This document shows, in pieces, positions 1 through 12,477 of a stretch of 64,000 nt of DNA. This DNA is from Poa pratensis (taxonomy: Eukaryota > Streptophyta > Magnoliopsida > Poales > Poaceae), in the NCBI GenBank assembly GCA_947311845.1, contig CAMZMU010000055.1, positions 20,321,382 through 20,385,381 on the forward strand. The letters are read 5' to 3'. Position 1 is the stretch's first letter. Every line of letters starts with the position of its first letter. The position numbers and the translations under genes were made by a program. The notes under the pieces were generated by a model, which made no database searches, was not told the DNA's origin, and saw nothing but the letters and a program-made list of their open reading frames with translations.

Positions 1-984
1 TTACTGCCTAACATGACATACCAACAAAAAAAACTCCAGTGAATTAAAGCATTACTTTTGTGATGATCCGTATCTCTATTCACATGGACTAGGGCACTAG
101 GCCGTATGATAAGGAAGCACGTTCCTAACCACGAGATGGAAGCAATCCTACGGGCTCGTGTCTCGATAGCCAATGTGGAGGGCATCACGCGGAGATCCGA
201 CCACCGCTTCTACTTCCCACCTTATTTAGAGATGCCCATAGGTATTTTAAAATGAATGCAGCGATATGGAGGCCGAGCTATATGGTTCTCGTTTTGATTT
301 TTTTTGAAATCTGCACTTTAGTTTGTCCAAAAAATCGAAACAAAAATTATGTGTGAAGATAATGTTGAGATCTATAGTTATGTAAAATTTCAGTGAAGAA
401 TTCATAGTATTTTGGTTTGGGCAAAAAAGAAAAATCCGCAGTTCTAGATAGTGAACAGTGCCGAGATTAAAAAATTTGAAACTTTGCCAGATTTGTCTAT
501 TTTGCCCAAGCCGAAATATACAATTTTTTGTTGAGATTTGCACAACTATAGATCTCAACATTATCTCCACTCAGAATTTTTGTTTCGATTTCGGGAAGCT
601 CAAAAGTGCATATTTCAAAAAAAAAAAAGGAGCCATATAGCCCGGCCTACGTTTGGGGTTTCCGTGTTAAAATGGATGCTTGTAAGGCAAGAGATTCCCA
701 TAAAGTATAGTTTAAATAATAGAACCATTTCGCGTGTTGGGAATGCATTATCTTGGATCATTTCCCCATTGAATGGCAATACCCATATTATTGTGGCTAT
801 ATATTATGTTACAAAATAGGTGGGAAAATTCCATTGACCATGCAGATGTGGCCATCTCGATAAAGATGATCAAGAACATCATAGTCCTTAGATCCAGAGT
901 TTCTAGATTTTTGATTACTGAAGGTGTATCTCATTTTTTCCAAGGTACTTTAGAAAGATCCTTAATAAGCATAGGGTGACACGC
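1..984 (+). pseudogene. Decayed Athila-like Ty3/gypsy integrase, 5' part
   Basis: Remnant of a retrotransposon integrase on the plus strand. At about 100-230 there is recognisable zinc-domain text: MIRKHVPNHEMEAILRA, then a GGHHA motif. After a MITE (271-647) the catalytic-core text resumes: NGNTHIIVAIYYVTK near 770-817, then IKMIKNI and RFLITEG near 865-930. The reading is broken by stops and frame changes. The sequence stops at 984 where a 49-kb element is inserted and picks up again at 49897 with the next integrase motif. Assignment to an Athila-like gypsy lineage is by resemblance. This is the oldest layer of the left part of the window. Confidence 0.75.
271..647. mobile_element. Foldback MITE with long terminal inverted repeats
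   Basis: The two halves are imperfect inverted copies over about 150 bp. The left end reads GGCCGAGCTATATGG and the complement of the right end reads GGCCGGGCTATATGG. Internal blocks such as AGATAATGTTGAGATCTATAG are mirrored. There is no coding capacity. The element sits inside the decayed integrase. I could not define the TSD. A Mutator-like MITE is possible, but the superfamily is not established. Confidence 0.75.
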
Positions 985-1999
985 TGTCGTGGTGCGGAAC
1001 ACGCATATGCCATGGGGTGGCTAAGATAGGAGTGGGGACAGCGTTCTGCAACTTCGGCACCCGCAGGGATTGCGCCGGAGCGCGGACACGGGAAGTACCC
1101 AGGTTCGGAGCCCTCCCGGAGGAGGTAACACTCCTACTCCTGCTCGATCTCTCTATCATCGGTGGAAACAGTACAGAGTTGCTCCTCGAGCTGTTCGGTG
1201 AGCTCTCCATGGCTCAGATCTCTCTCTAGCTGTTCGGGGTGAGGAGGAAGAAGTGTTCGGCCCCTTCTACTTGGGCACCCAGACGGCCTTATATAGGCCT
1301 GGCTGTCTGGCTTACAGGCGGGGCCGGCTGGTCCGTGCCAGCCGGCCAATGTCGGCTACATGGGTGTTTCTTCATGACGCTGCACGTCCGCAGTACAGTG
1401 TGCTACGCTTCGCACAGTTGAACTCCCTTGCGGCGTGGGAGCGGTCGGGCTAGACTTGGCGACGTGGAGGGCAGGCAGGCGACGACGTCGGCCCCCGTCC
1501 ACACGGTAGACGGCTCCCGGGATCTCTTGTCGGCGCTGGGCGGCGCCCCGTGTCCCCCGCCTGTCTGGGCTCCTTGGCACTATAGGGGACGTCAGGCCAT
1601 ACTTCACTTTAGCCCATGCCTAGGCGACGTGGAGGGCTAGCCGGCCACGGCCCCGGCGCCGCCCTACATGGTCCCATGTCTCCTGCTCTTCGTGGCGAGT
1701 GGCAGTCGGTCATCCGGCCGGCGACCAATCGAATCCGGCTGCTGCCGTTGACCTTGGTCGCACAAGGTGGGCGTCGCTTGTCGTTATCTGTTGTCGTCGA
1801 GAATCGTGATGATGACGAGCCCGCAGTCCCTCTTGCCCATGCTTCCCGGCTGTGCTCCGATAGGCTAGCGGAGGCCGGCTGCGCTCGGGGCAGGCGGACT
1901 CGGCTGAGCTGGCCAGCCGGAAGCGGCCAGACTTTGATTTCGCGTTTCACTCGGGATCTTCGGTGGGTCTTTAGGCACCCGGGGTTTATCCCCACGTCA
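985..1999 (-). repeat. 3' LTR of the Tat-lineage element
   Basis: This 1015-bp LTR is, on the minus strand, bounded by TG...CA (TGACGTGGGG to CACCACGACA). It is matched along its length by the interrupted copy at 44429-49896. A minus-oriented TATA box lies at 1287-1297. It abuts the host integrase on the left and the polypurine tract (2000-2010) on the right. Confidence 0.9.
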
Positions 2000-2012
2000 C
2001 TAGCCCCCGAAC
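2000..2012 (-). other. Polypurine tract of the Tat-lineage element
   Basis: On the minus strand, TCGGGGGCTAG lies directly before the TGACGTGGGG start of the 3' LTR. This is the expected plus-strand DNA priming site. The same string recurs three times in the array at 28404-28690. Confidence 0.75.
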
Positions 2013-2330
2013 ACGTTGGAGCGATGCAGCCGTTACGGCGAGGAGGGCTTCTGGTGTTCAACGAACTGAAGATGTTCATCCGGACGACGAGGCGAAACGT
2101 CGGGCGCTCCGCCGGCCGGTGCTAGTGATGACGTAAGAGATGATGATGGCACGTCCCATCCGCCTGCCAGGCGCTCGCCCGGCAGTCGAGACGATGCCTC
2201 GGTTCCCGTTGCAGGATCTTCTGTGGCCACGCAGTAGGGCGGGATCCTTTGTGGCGAAACTGCCGCCCACGATCGTGCGGTTGCGTGCCACGCGGCGCGA
2301 TCTCTGGGAGCGGTTGCCGGCGCGCGTGGG

Positions 2331-2338
2331 CTATAAAT
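2331..2338 (+). promoter_or_regulatory. TATA box of the antisense aORF
   Basis: CTATAAAT lies about 225 bp before the aORF ATG (2562). It is in the opposite direction to the element's gag-pol and suggests separate transcription of the aORF. Proposed from sequence only. Confidence 0.5.
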
Positions 2339-4679
2339 GGGGGGCGACGGCCGCGGTGAGAGGAGTTCGCCTCCACGCTCCCGAGCTCTCCGCCGCGACC
2401 TCCGCGCTCCTCTTCTTCTTCTTCTCCTCGGCGAGGCGGTTTCTCCGTTGGCGTAGCACCTCTCCCTCCGGCGCGAGGAAGCAGCGGACGCGGCAACCAC
2501 GGGCCAGCACCACTCGACGCCGACGCCGCGGAGTTTCTCCCCTGACGCGCAGGAGCCAGAGATGGCCGACGGGAACGAGGGTGGCGGCGAATGGCGCGGC
2601 TCGCGCATCACCATGGAGGACATCGGGAACCTCCGCGCGCGCGGGCTCCTGTCGACGAGGAACGCGTGGGGTGCGCCTCGCCGTGGACGAGAGGTGGTTC
2701 CTGCCACGCACGCCGGCGAGGCAGTGGTCTTCGTGGATCACTTCGACCGTGGGCTCACGCTGCCGGCGAGCCAGCTCTTCCAGAGTTTCCTCCAGACCTT
2801 CGGCCTGCAGCCGCACCACCTTGGGGCCAATTCCATCGCCTCGTTGAGCTACTTCGCCACCATCTGCGAGGGGTGGCTCGGGATCTGGCCGAGCCTTGCA
2901 CTCTTCTGCCGGCTGCTCTACCTCCGCAGCCGGTATCTTGGCGACAAGGAGGAGAGGGGCTCCGTCGACTGCGGGGCCGCGACCGTCTATCGTCGGCCGC
3001 AGTCAAAGCTGCCGGCTTTCAAGAAGCCGGACACGGTGAAAGAATGGCAGCGGACGTACTTTTACATCCGCAACCTGAGAGTGGGGGAGGACCACATCCG
3101 CCTGCCGTCCTTCCAGCCGGTCGTGCCCGTGAAGGACAACTGGGGCCTGAAGAAGTTCGGCGACCAGACGGAGGTGGACAAGATGATCGACCGGATCGAC
3201 GAGCTCTTCAAGAAGGACGGGCTGACCACCCGGGACCCGACCCTTTGCTGGCTTTACAACCGGATCGCGCCACTGCAGCACAGGTCTCACAAGATCTGCT
3301 TTCTGGATGGGCGCCTCGACCCCACCCGACTTACCTGGAAGATTTGGAAGCTGGAGGCTCTGAACGGTTGGCTCCGGTACGTCGCCAAGGAGGAGAGGGT
3401 GGCGGCGAACTGGACGTACGGCAAATCGCCGTACACACACACGAAGTGGGTGCCCAAGGTATGTTGTCTTTGCTTGTGCTTGTGCCTGTTCTTGTATACT
3501 TCGGCCGGCTGCTCACCAAGCCGGCTGTGCAGCTCTTCAAGATCCAGCTTGAGGAGGACGGACCCAACGGCCCCCCGTTTCAGCCGAACATCCAGCTGGA
3601 GACGGCCGCGCCTGGGGAGGGCCAGTCGGAGGGTGAGGAGGAGGTCGCCGCGGCCGAGGGCGGTGGCAATGGCGAGGGTGATGATGACGAGGTCGCCCGG
3701 GAGACGGCGGTTGCGCCGGGGGCGATCAAGCGGACGGCGCGCCGGCTGACCAGGCGCCGGTTGGTGGTGGCGAGGCGGGCAATGCTCCGCCGGCTTCTCG
3801 GGTAAGCCGGTTGCTTCTAGCTCTGATGTTGACGAGGTCTCGAAACCTGTGGAAGTCATTGATCTCTCGGACACTGACAGCGTTGAGAGTGCAGAGGCCG
3901 CGGGGTCGACCTCGGCTCCTCGCCCGAAGAGAGCGAAGCCGGCTACTCCAACCGGCGTGGAGGATGATGACGACAAGGAGCCGGTGCTGAGGAAACGGCC
4001 AAGGCGGGTTCCGACCAACGTGCGCGGGTAAGTGCTTCTTGTTGCTTGATATTTCTACTGTCTTGGTGGATGAATCATCGAGCTTTCTACAGGGCGCCGA
4101 GGTCGTTGACCATCGGCGGGGCCGCGGAGACGGCCACCGCGCCGGCTGCTCAAGCGGACGCGGCCGTCCGGGCGGTGGGGGAGCAGGAGGGCAGACGAGG
4201 GGAGCAGCGCGAGCAGCCCCCCGCGCAAGATATGGGGGCCTAGGCGGTCGGCCCCCAAGCTGTCGAGGTGGTCCCGCCGCCAGCGGGGGCGAGGTCGGAG
4301 AGGCCGGCGATGCCACGGCTGAAGCCAGAATCGGAGCAGTGGGATCTCCGAAGTCGAAGAAGGTCGGCGCGCCGTCCTCTATGAAGAGGGCCGAGTCGGC
4401 GGCAAGGAAGAAGGTGGAGAAGCAGGCGGCGCCGGCCACCGGGGAGAAGGCCAAGGGTGCCGCTATTTCCTCGCAGCTGGAGCTGGTAACCGGTTGATCC
4501 CTCCATTGCTGCCAACGCCGGGGGGAGCCGGAGGCCGAGGGACCCGCTGGAGTTTGCCCTGGAGATCCGTAAGGAGCTGGCGGTCCAGCTTGGGGACTTC
4601 GATTGCTTCCTGGAGCTGCTTCATGTATGACCTCGCGCTTAGTCCTTTCGAATTATCTTGGGCCGGCTGTGACAGCCGG

Positions 4680-5193
4680 TGTCGTGGGTTTGTCACGTCA
4701 GGTGTCATAGATGACTTCGTAGGTGTGGGATTACGCGAGTCAAGCATCTCCGAGCTTGGGATCGCAGGAACAAAGATCAACACAGATTTACCCAGGTTCG
4801 GCCCCCTCAATGTGAGGTAAAAGACCTACTTCCTGCCTACCCTAGATTGGTATTGATATGATAATCGAGGTGTTACAATGGAGGCGATCCGATCTGGTAC
4901 TCGCCGTATGAGCTAGGGTTTGGGCTTGATAGCTTGACCCCTCTAAGTCCTGCGAGTCCTCTTTATATACACAGAGGCTCGCTAGGTTACAAAGGAAACT
5001 TCCCCCATAAGGAATACGTCCACAGAGGCCTACTCGGAGACTACTTGGTCTTCACGTCCTCCGGGATATGTCTTCTAGATCTTTCCCCTTATGGCGGTTC
5101 AATATTGGGCTTGCTCCCAAGTGGGCCTTTGTCCGTGCGAGTAAGTTAAGTCGCACTGGGCCGCGGGTTAATCCAGAAAGTATTCCCCCGACA
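4680..5193 (-). repeat. 3' LTR of the non-autonomous Tat-like element
   Basis: 514 bp. On the minus strand it runs TGTCGGGGGAATAC to CCCACGACA. Nearly identical to 11965-12477. Confidence 0.9.
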
Positions 5194-5533
5194 TTAGCCC
5201 CCAAGTTTAGCTTGGATTTCGAGTGAAGGCTTTTGTCTTAACAAACCCCTGAGCCGCGCACATGAATTATCCCAGCTGAACTCCAATTTTCTTATTTCCA
5301 ATCTGCGGCTTATAACTCTTCTTGGCGGCTCAAGAACGCGACTTAACCTGCCTTGACGGTTGATTTTCAGATCTAAACGTCTTCCGCGTCTGGGCTATTT
5401 ATCTTGGCTCATCGTTTTTCCCAGCGTTCTGCATCAAGTCCTGCATTACGCATCCGCTGCTCCTTTCCGCCGCCTCCAATCTCGCTTCTCGTACTCACAA
5501 TCCTTCGGTGGAGATCTCCATCAATCTGAGAAA

Positions 5534-8500
5534 ATGTCTCGCCGCAAGTGCAACTGGGAAGGCTCGTGGGTCGACGAAGATTTCCTGGAATCCCTATCTG
5601 CACGGGGCCTTCTTCCGCCAAAAGATCAATGCGAATGGCGGGCGGCCGGTGAGGAGGTAATCCCAATCCTCAACCAGGAGAAGTAGTGATATTTGCGGAG
5701 CATGTTGAGCGCGGGTTCAAGCCCCCGGCTCTCTCTTCTTCCGCTCCTTGATGCAGCGGTTAGGTCTCCGCTTCCATGATATTGGCCCTAATTCGATGTT
5801 GCAAGTGAGCAACTTCCACGTCCTCTGCGAAGATTATCTGGGTATCCCGCCTTCAATAGATTTCTGGCTTGCTCTTTTCAATTGCAATAGTCAAAGGGAA
5901 ACCACAGATGGTCCTTTTCTCCAATGCGGCGCCATTTCCTTCCAACGCCGTAGGGGTAGTATTTCCCAAAACTAACTCTTGCCAAGAAAATCAAGGATGG
6001 CAAAGGACATTCTTCTATTGTAAAAACACTTCTCCTGAGGGTGAAATTCCTCTTCCTCTTTGGTCTCCTCTTCCCTTCGAGGCTACCGATGCTCTGTCTT
6101 CTAAACCTGATCCTTCTTCGTTGCCCTTTATCGAATCCCTTCTAGACAAGGTGAGAGCGCTGACACTCCATGGTCTCACTGGATTAGATCTCATATCTTG
6201 CTGGACTAAGTGGCGAGTTCAGCCTGTGAGTCGCCGCTCGCGGCTTATGGTGGATTTCACTTGTCATGCAAACGACGTCGATCGTACTTGCCCTGAAGAT
6301 TGGGACAAAGGGGAGGATAAATTTCATTCGCCGAGTGACGGACGAGGATATGACTCGTATGATAACGTCGGACTTGCTCCCTTCTGGGCTGAGCACAAGC
6401 CTTTTGTGGTAATGTTTACTTGTCACCTGTTTCCTCGAAAATTCCTTCTCCAAAATTAATTATTTCTGACCTGAGCTCCTTTTCAGATCGATCCCTATTT
6501 CTGGGTTCTTCCTCAGAGGACGTCGACTTGAACCAAGAACCGCGGCTGAGTCGTCAAAGCAAGCCGCAGCCTTTGGCGAAGATACAGTTATGCACGAGGA
6601 GTAGTGCTTCTGAAGAGGAACAACAAATGGCCGACGCTCTTCTGTCCTCGACTCCAAATACACCTTTCTGGAACTTCCTGAGGTGCCTCGCAGGTCCTCG
6701 AAGCGTATTTTATGCAGAGCTCAGAAGACCCCGCGCAGCCTGAGAAACGCGCAAAGCCTTGGCGCTACTGGTAGAAACAAGAACTGCCAAATCTTTAAAA
6801 CTTGCTGATCCCAACAAGGCTACTTTCTTCCGAGGCTGTTGCAAAGGATGCTTCTCAATAAGCTCGGGTAATTGTTTGCGACTCTCTCCTTTTCCTTTTG
6901 TGCTTGCGTATTTTGGCAAGGAATTGCTGATCACCACTTCTTTTCATACTCTGTAGGTTCAGATTTGCAAGGTTTATCTTCTCCTTCCTCTGGTTGCCTG
7001 ATGAAGAGTATCCGTGTCGCCTCTGGGTATGGTTCGCCTTCTTTTCAATGTTGCGGCTCTGCTAGGTCAGCTTATTAACCCATCAATGTTTTGCAGGGCC
7101 ATGTCTGAAGAGGATACCAAGTCTAATTCCATCCCACTTCTTCTCAGCAGCTATGAGCGAGGATGATGCTGCTGATGAAAACGTGGGAAACAGTAATGGT
7201 GCGACTCATCCAAGGCCCTCCCTGGAGGAAGGTATTGCAGACGGCTCCTGCCGCGACCCAGTCGCAGCTCCATCCGCAACTCCTGCTGTGGTAGGGTATC
7301 ACTGAAATAGAATTCCAGCTCCAGGAAATAGTTCCAAGTCAATTGCGATGCCATAATTTCTGCTGGAGATAAGCATGCTGCTCTGCTGCGCGGCTTAGTT
7401 GAGCAATTTTCTTCAAGTCGCCAGGTACATATACCGTAGCCCCCAAGGATCAAAACCTTGTGTCATCGCACGGGGTGTTGATTCTTTTCCTGGCTTCAAA
7501 TCTCGAGCCCCCAAATTCCTGGATAATTTACCATGCATTTTGCTCTGTTTATTTTCAGCTGAACTGTCCTTGCTTGATGCTTCTGGCTCAATAAAGGGTA
7601 AAGGCATTTCCATAGACCATCCTGAAATGATGCAGTCTCCCTGGAGCAGCATAATGAGGTCATTAGGGACCAAGATCAGGAAATAAAATCTCTCAAAGGT
7701 CAACTCGACTCCTGTGAAGAGCAATTTAAAGAACTTGAAGCCGATATGCAGCAGCGACTCATGGAGAAAGACGAGTCATTAGATCTTTGCGAGAAGGGCT
7801 GACTCTTAAATCTGAATTGATTGATCGCCTGAAGGGAGACCACGCAAAGGAACTCGCCGCGCGAGATGAAAAATATAACTCGCTGTCAAAGCCTTTGAGG
7901 GTTTTGGCTCCATGGTCAAATCAGCCGTCCTGCAGCTTGCTGGTTCGTCTTTTATTCCTTTAATCATACATATTTTGGGTAACCAACGTTAGTCTCTGAC
8001 TTGTTTCTTGCCTTTTCTTTCTTGACATAGGCCTGAGGCCCCAGTGTCCCGCTCCAACTTGAAGGATCAACTGGTATATCTGTCTGACTTCAGCCAGCGC
8101 TTCTTAAAGGTTACCAAGGAAGTTATGACGGTAATCTCTCCTGCGACTGATGGCCCAACATCTTGCGAGTATTGGATAAATAAACTGCTCAAGGCTCCGC
8201 ATTATGTCTCTGATTGGAAACGATCCTCTGCTCGCGCCGGAGCCGCGCATGTCTTGACATTGCTCGAGCATATTATCCAGAGATAGATGTTGGCAAGGTT
8301 GCTCGCCACGGCCTGGCGATGAGCGCGGATGATACTGAACTGCCAATAAGCGAGTACTTCGATATCTGGAAAGGGATGCGCGGATATGCCACAAAATTTG
8401 TTGATAACTTAGACTTGGGCACTTATCTCGAAAATTCAATCTTGATGGGAGCAAGGTGTCAAAGGAAAAGTCCTCAGGAGCTGAGTCATCTCGGGCTGCT

Positions 8501-8650
8501 CCAGCAACAGTATCTGGTGGCCCTTCTGCCTCGTCTGGCGGCGCCCTGATTATTAGGACACCTGCGACTGCAACTGCGAGACAAGCCGCGCCAATTCCCA
8601 CTCCTGTAGCTCGGAAGAGAAAAATAAATAATGTGGGACATGCCCGTTAG
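5534..8650 (+). pseudogene. Antisense aORF of the non-autonomous Tat-like element
   Basis: Starts with ATG at 5534 (MSRRKCNWEGSWVDEDFLES). After a frame change near 5690 it continues as VIFAEHVERGFKPPALS and LGLRFHDIGPNSM, which align with the corresponding blocks of the outer element's aORF and identify the same plant gypsy-type transposon domain. A WQRTFFYCKN block follows near 6000. Intron-like sequence occurs near 6410-6485 (acceptor ...CTTTTCAG). Downstream exon fragments end near 8650 (VARKRKINNVGHAR then stop). Internal frame breaks mean it is either spliced in several places or decayed. It sits in the opposite direction to gag-protease of the same element. Confidence 0.65.
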
Positions 8651-9639
8651 TCTGTAAGACATTCATGTATTATAAACAGTATTTTGGTGACCTATAAGCA
8701 GGTTCTTTTCTTGATAATTCCATTAAGTAGACGCTCGCGCGGCTCAGTATTTCCTAGGAACATGTGTGTTCAGGGTCGAGAGCGGCCATGATAGGCAATC
8801 AAGCTCGATTGACGCCACACCCCAGTACTTTGGCCGCATAATGCAAGACGCTTCTAGCTTAAGGATTGCCACTAGTTTGGCAAAATTTGAGGTGCGATTG
8901 GTACTCGCGATGCTCGTAAGGAGCCCTCAAGGGTCAGTGATATATGAAATTCAAAAGACTCAGCGACTCAATGATAGTTGAGGCGAAACGACAAACCCTT
9001 GAATGTCAAGGGTGCCGGCTTTATTTCATAATCACTCGATGTTTTACAGGGTGTTACAGGATGATGCAGGCCCTTTAATGCGGGTTTTCTATTCCCCGCA
9101 GGCCATGCATACTTGATACTCATCGCACTTAGTTGCGAATTAATACTCCTAACGGAGTGGGTTGAACACCTGATTGGTTCAATTTTGAGTCGCTAAAAGC
9201 GACTCGGGTCGAGCATGATAGCTCCGATGTATGTCTCATGTTGAAGCAGAGAGCAATTTGTTAGGCGATTAGCCGCACTGAGCTGCGACTTATGTTGAGT
9301 TGAGTTTGCTTTGTAAGGACTCACGATAACTGAGCCCTTTGGCTGGGGTTGTTGATCGAGGCTGGGTCTATGCACATGCGCCATTCTTGTCTTCTTTTTG
9401 TATCAAGCGACCTCTGGGGCATTATCTTGCTGATGCGCGACTTCTCGGTGGGTATTTACCATCCGGTGGCTGCATCCTGTTGGCCGCTTCCGCGGTACCT
9501 CCAACGCGACTCGTTTTGAGCTGCGATTACCGATCTGCGACTGATATCCATGTGAGGAGTTGGCGATGCAAGCTTCTTCTGCGAGTACTGAGCCTGCGTT
9601 CTCGCATTCTAACGCTCTCTGCCTGTCTCCATATATTGT

Positions 9640-11935
9640 AATAACACCGTTTGGTCCTGGTATCTTTAACTGTAGGTAGACGTAGCAGGGGCGAGCGGTA
9701 AATTTGACATAGGCTTCTCTTCCAAAGATCGCATGATATGAGCTTTTGACTGCTACAACCTCAAAGTCTAGGAGCTCTGTGCGGAAGTTCCGCTCTGTTC
9801 CAAAGCTAACTTCAAGTGTTATCTTTCCGATTGGTCGCGTAACAGCTCCTGGGATTATGCCTTGAATTTCTTTCCTGGATGGTCGCAGCCTGTCTCGGGT
9901 ATATTCATTCTTCGGAGCGTGTCTTGATATAGGATGTTTACTCTTCCTCCTCCGTCCATTAGGACCTTACTTAACTTGTATCCCGCGACTTCAGGCGTGA
10001 CCACAAGAGCTGGCTGTCCTGGATCTCTTACTTCTGGGGGGTGATCGCCGCGACTCCAAATAACCGATTGCTCTGTCCAGCGACGATACCTTTCTGGCGT
10101 TGAAATCTGACCGCTCTTCCGGCTTCCATCCGTTGTTTGTACTTCCACTGTATGAAACTGTCCTATGTTTCTTCTAGGTAAAACGTCAGGCCCTTGATGA
10201 GAGCTAGATTTATTCTTGTGCTGCATCGATCCGCTGCGAGCTGTATCTGGCGTGTCGCCTTCTTTCCACCTCCGGTAATAATGACATTGCGCCTTTGTGT
10301 GACCGCTGGCCTGCCATCTCTCCTGCGATGTAAGTCGCAAGGCACGTCGAAGATCCCCTTGCAGTTATTAGGGAGTAAGGCCTTATCACTCCCTTGCTCC
10401 TTCATCTGGTGTGCGCGATGTTCAGTTTCGCGACTTGCAATTTCCCTGTTGGGTTCTGTGATAAGCCGCCTGTCCCTTATCTGTCTTTGCGTACTTGTCA
10501 GCTGTTGCCAAAAGCTGGTCGAAACTATCAATCTTGTGCTCAGCGCGACTTAATTTGTGCACCAGCGGCTCAAATCTACAGTTCTTCTCATAGCTTGTAT
10601 TGCAGCTTGTACTGTTAAGTTTTTGGCGGAGCCAAGGATCTCCGCGATTCTCTTGATCCAGTCGCCGCTTGATTCGTCCTCTTTTTGAATGCATTGTCTA
10701 AGGTTTTTCATGTCTTCTGTTTGGAATCTGTGATGAACTTGTCCTTCAAGTCTTCCCATGTGCTTATTGATTTTGATGGCAGCCTTAACAGCCAATCCCT
10801 AGCTTCTCCCTGTATTGCCAAGTGGAAGTATTTCGCACTTCTGAGTACATCAGCCCCTGTCATGCTTGCCTCGTAATCTTCTATCCATAAGGCAGGGTCT
10901 TGGTCACTGCGATAGGTGGTGACTCGCTGCGACTCCGAAGTTCGGGGGGAAACGAGTGAGCCGTATTTCCTCTCCAAAACATGCTGGTCCTTTCAATAAT
11001 GAATAGGAGTTTACTGGCGCTGAATCTTCATCTGAATCAGTTTCAATCTGGGATGGCTGAGTCGCTCCGGACGTCCGTGACTCGCCTTCTATCTTCTTTT
11101 CTTTTTCCAATGATACCTGCAAACCTGCTAGCTGGTTGACCACTTCTTCGACGCTGCACTTTTCTCCTCCCCATGATACCTCGTTTTGCGGCTCATTGGG
11201 CGTGACTCCATACATATTTGCTTGTTGTAAAGCAGCGGTTTGCAGTAGGTCGATCGCATGGCGAGCTTCCTTATCAGCTCGTGTGTCTCCAACCGGTGCT
11301 ATCTTTGACAATATCCCTATCGCGGCACGTTGCTCTCTGGGTCGCCGTGGAACTGTGATTTCATCTCTCCTCTGTCCATCTTGATCTGATGTTTTTGCTG
11401 CCAACGACGGAGTCGCCAATCTTCTTCTTGGAGTTTCTTGCGCTCAGATGTCGTCTTGGTTCGGACCGCCTGGTGCTTTGGCTGCAGCGACGGAGTCGTC
11501 GACCTTCTTCTTGGAGTTTTTCGCGCTCAGCCGCGAGTCTTTGTGCCTCTTCACAGAGTTCCGTCCTGATAGCTTCAATCTCTTCAATCTTGAGGTCTCC
11601 TTCCTGATTTGGTAGAGATCCCCAAACAGGTCTTGACGGGACGGGGATGGGTAGTCTTGCTGTAGCTTGTTGTAGCTCCTCCAACACGCGGACCCTGACC
11701 GGCCGCAGTTCCTCCACCGATTCGCTTCCTTGAGTCGCATCTATAGATCTGCGACTGACGGATCCGACGAAAACTTTTACTGATCCGATGGGAACAATGT
11801 ATCCAAACTCGATGCGATCTGCCTCGGGTCCCCACTCTGAGTCGTCGATGAAGGGGACCCCATTGATGTCTTCAACTTGGCCGATGGCGATGTCCTTGAA
11901 GCCTGATTTCGATCCTGCGCGGAACGTGACGCTTT
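9640..11935 (-). pseudogene. gag-protease of the non-autonomous Tat-like element
   Basis: Minus-strand coding text follows the PBS. A charged leader (11935-11361) precedes the gag core, with blocks PALWIEDYEASMTGA and LAIQGEARDWLLRLPSKS (10900-10720). A C-x2-H...GHTKAQC zinc-knuckle-like motif lies near 10355-10275. An aspartic-protease-like KVLMDGGGRVNILY (about 9955-9914) shows D-G-G in place of D-T/S-G, as the outer element also does. Reading changes frame repeatedly. No RT, RNase H or integrase motifs follow. About 9640-8650 is non-coding remainder. Confidence 0.65.
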
Positions 11936-11942
11936 TGACCGC

Positions 11943-11963
11943 AGGCCCCACGGTGGGCGCCAA
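11943..11963 (-). other. Primer binding site of the non-autonomous Tat-like element
   Basis: On the minus strand, TTGGCGCCCACCGTGGGGC lies just after the LTR end CACGACA. Matching the outer element's PBS suggests use of the same tRNA primer. I have not identified which tRNA. Confidence 0.75.
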
Positions 11964-11964
11964 C

Positions 11965-12477
11965 TGTCGTGGGTTTGTCACGTCAGGTGTCATAGATGAC
12001 TTCGTAGGTGTGGGATTACGCGAGTCAAGCATCTCCGAGCTTGGGATCGCAGGAACAAAGATCAACACAGATTTACCCAGGTTCGGCCCCCTCAATGTGA
12101 GGTAAAAGACCTACTTCCTGCCTACCCTAGATTGGTATTGATATGATAATCGAGGTGTTACAATGGAGGCGATCCGATCTGGTACTCGCCGTATGAGCTA
12201 GGGTTTGGGCTTGATAGCTTGACCCCTCTAAGTCCTGCGAGTCCTCTTTATATACACAGAGGCTCGCTAGGTTACAAAGGAAACTTCCCCATAAGGAATA
12301 CGTCCACAGAGGCCTACTCGGAGACTACTTGGTCTTCACGTCCTCCGGGATATGTCTTCTAGATCTTTCTCCTTATGGCGGTTCAATATCGGGCTTGCTC
12401 CCAAGTGGGCCTTTGTCCGTGCGAGTAAGGTAAGTCGCATTGGGCTGCGGGTTAATCGAGAAAGTGTTCCCCCGACA
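11965..12477 (-). repeat. 5' LTR of the non-autonomous Tat-like element
   Basis: Direct repeat of 4680-5193. The flanking TSD GCCGG follows at 12478-12482. Confidence 0.9.

Larger units (their letters stand above)
4680..12477 (-). mobile_element. Non-autonomous Tat-like LTR retrotransposon with antisense aORF
   Basis: This 7798-bp element is flanked by the perfect TSD GCCGG (4675-4679 and 12478-12482). LTRs are 4680-5193 and 11965-12477, each with TG...CA ends and a minus-oriented TATA box (left copy about 4964-4972). I count only about eight differences between them, so it is young. The PBS (complement at 11943-11963) is TTGGCGCCCACCGTGGGGC, the same as the outer element's. The PPT (5194-5205) reads TTGGGGGCTAA on the minus strand. 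It keeps gag and protease on the minus strand and an aORF on the plus strand. I see no RT or integrase. It inserted into an intron of the outer element's aORF. Confidence 0.9.

Noticed and set aside
2033..2847. Long Arg/Pro/Ser-rich ORFs on both strands over the aORF 5' region
   Set aside because: Overlapping frames in GC-rich DNA. Only the frame from 2562 shows conserved domain text shared with the nested relative.
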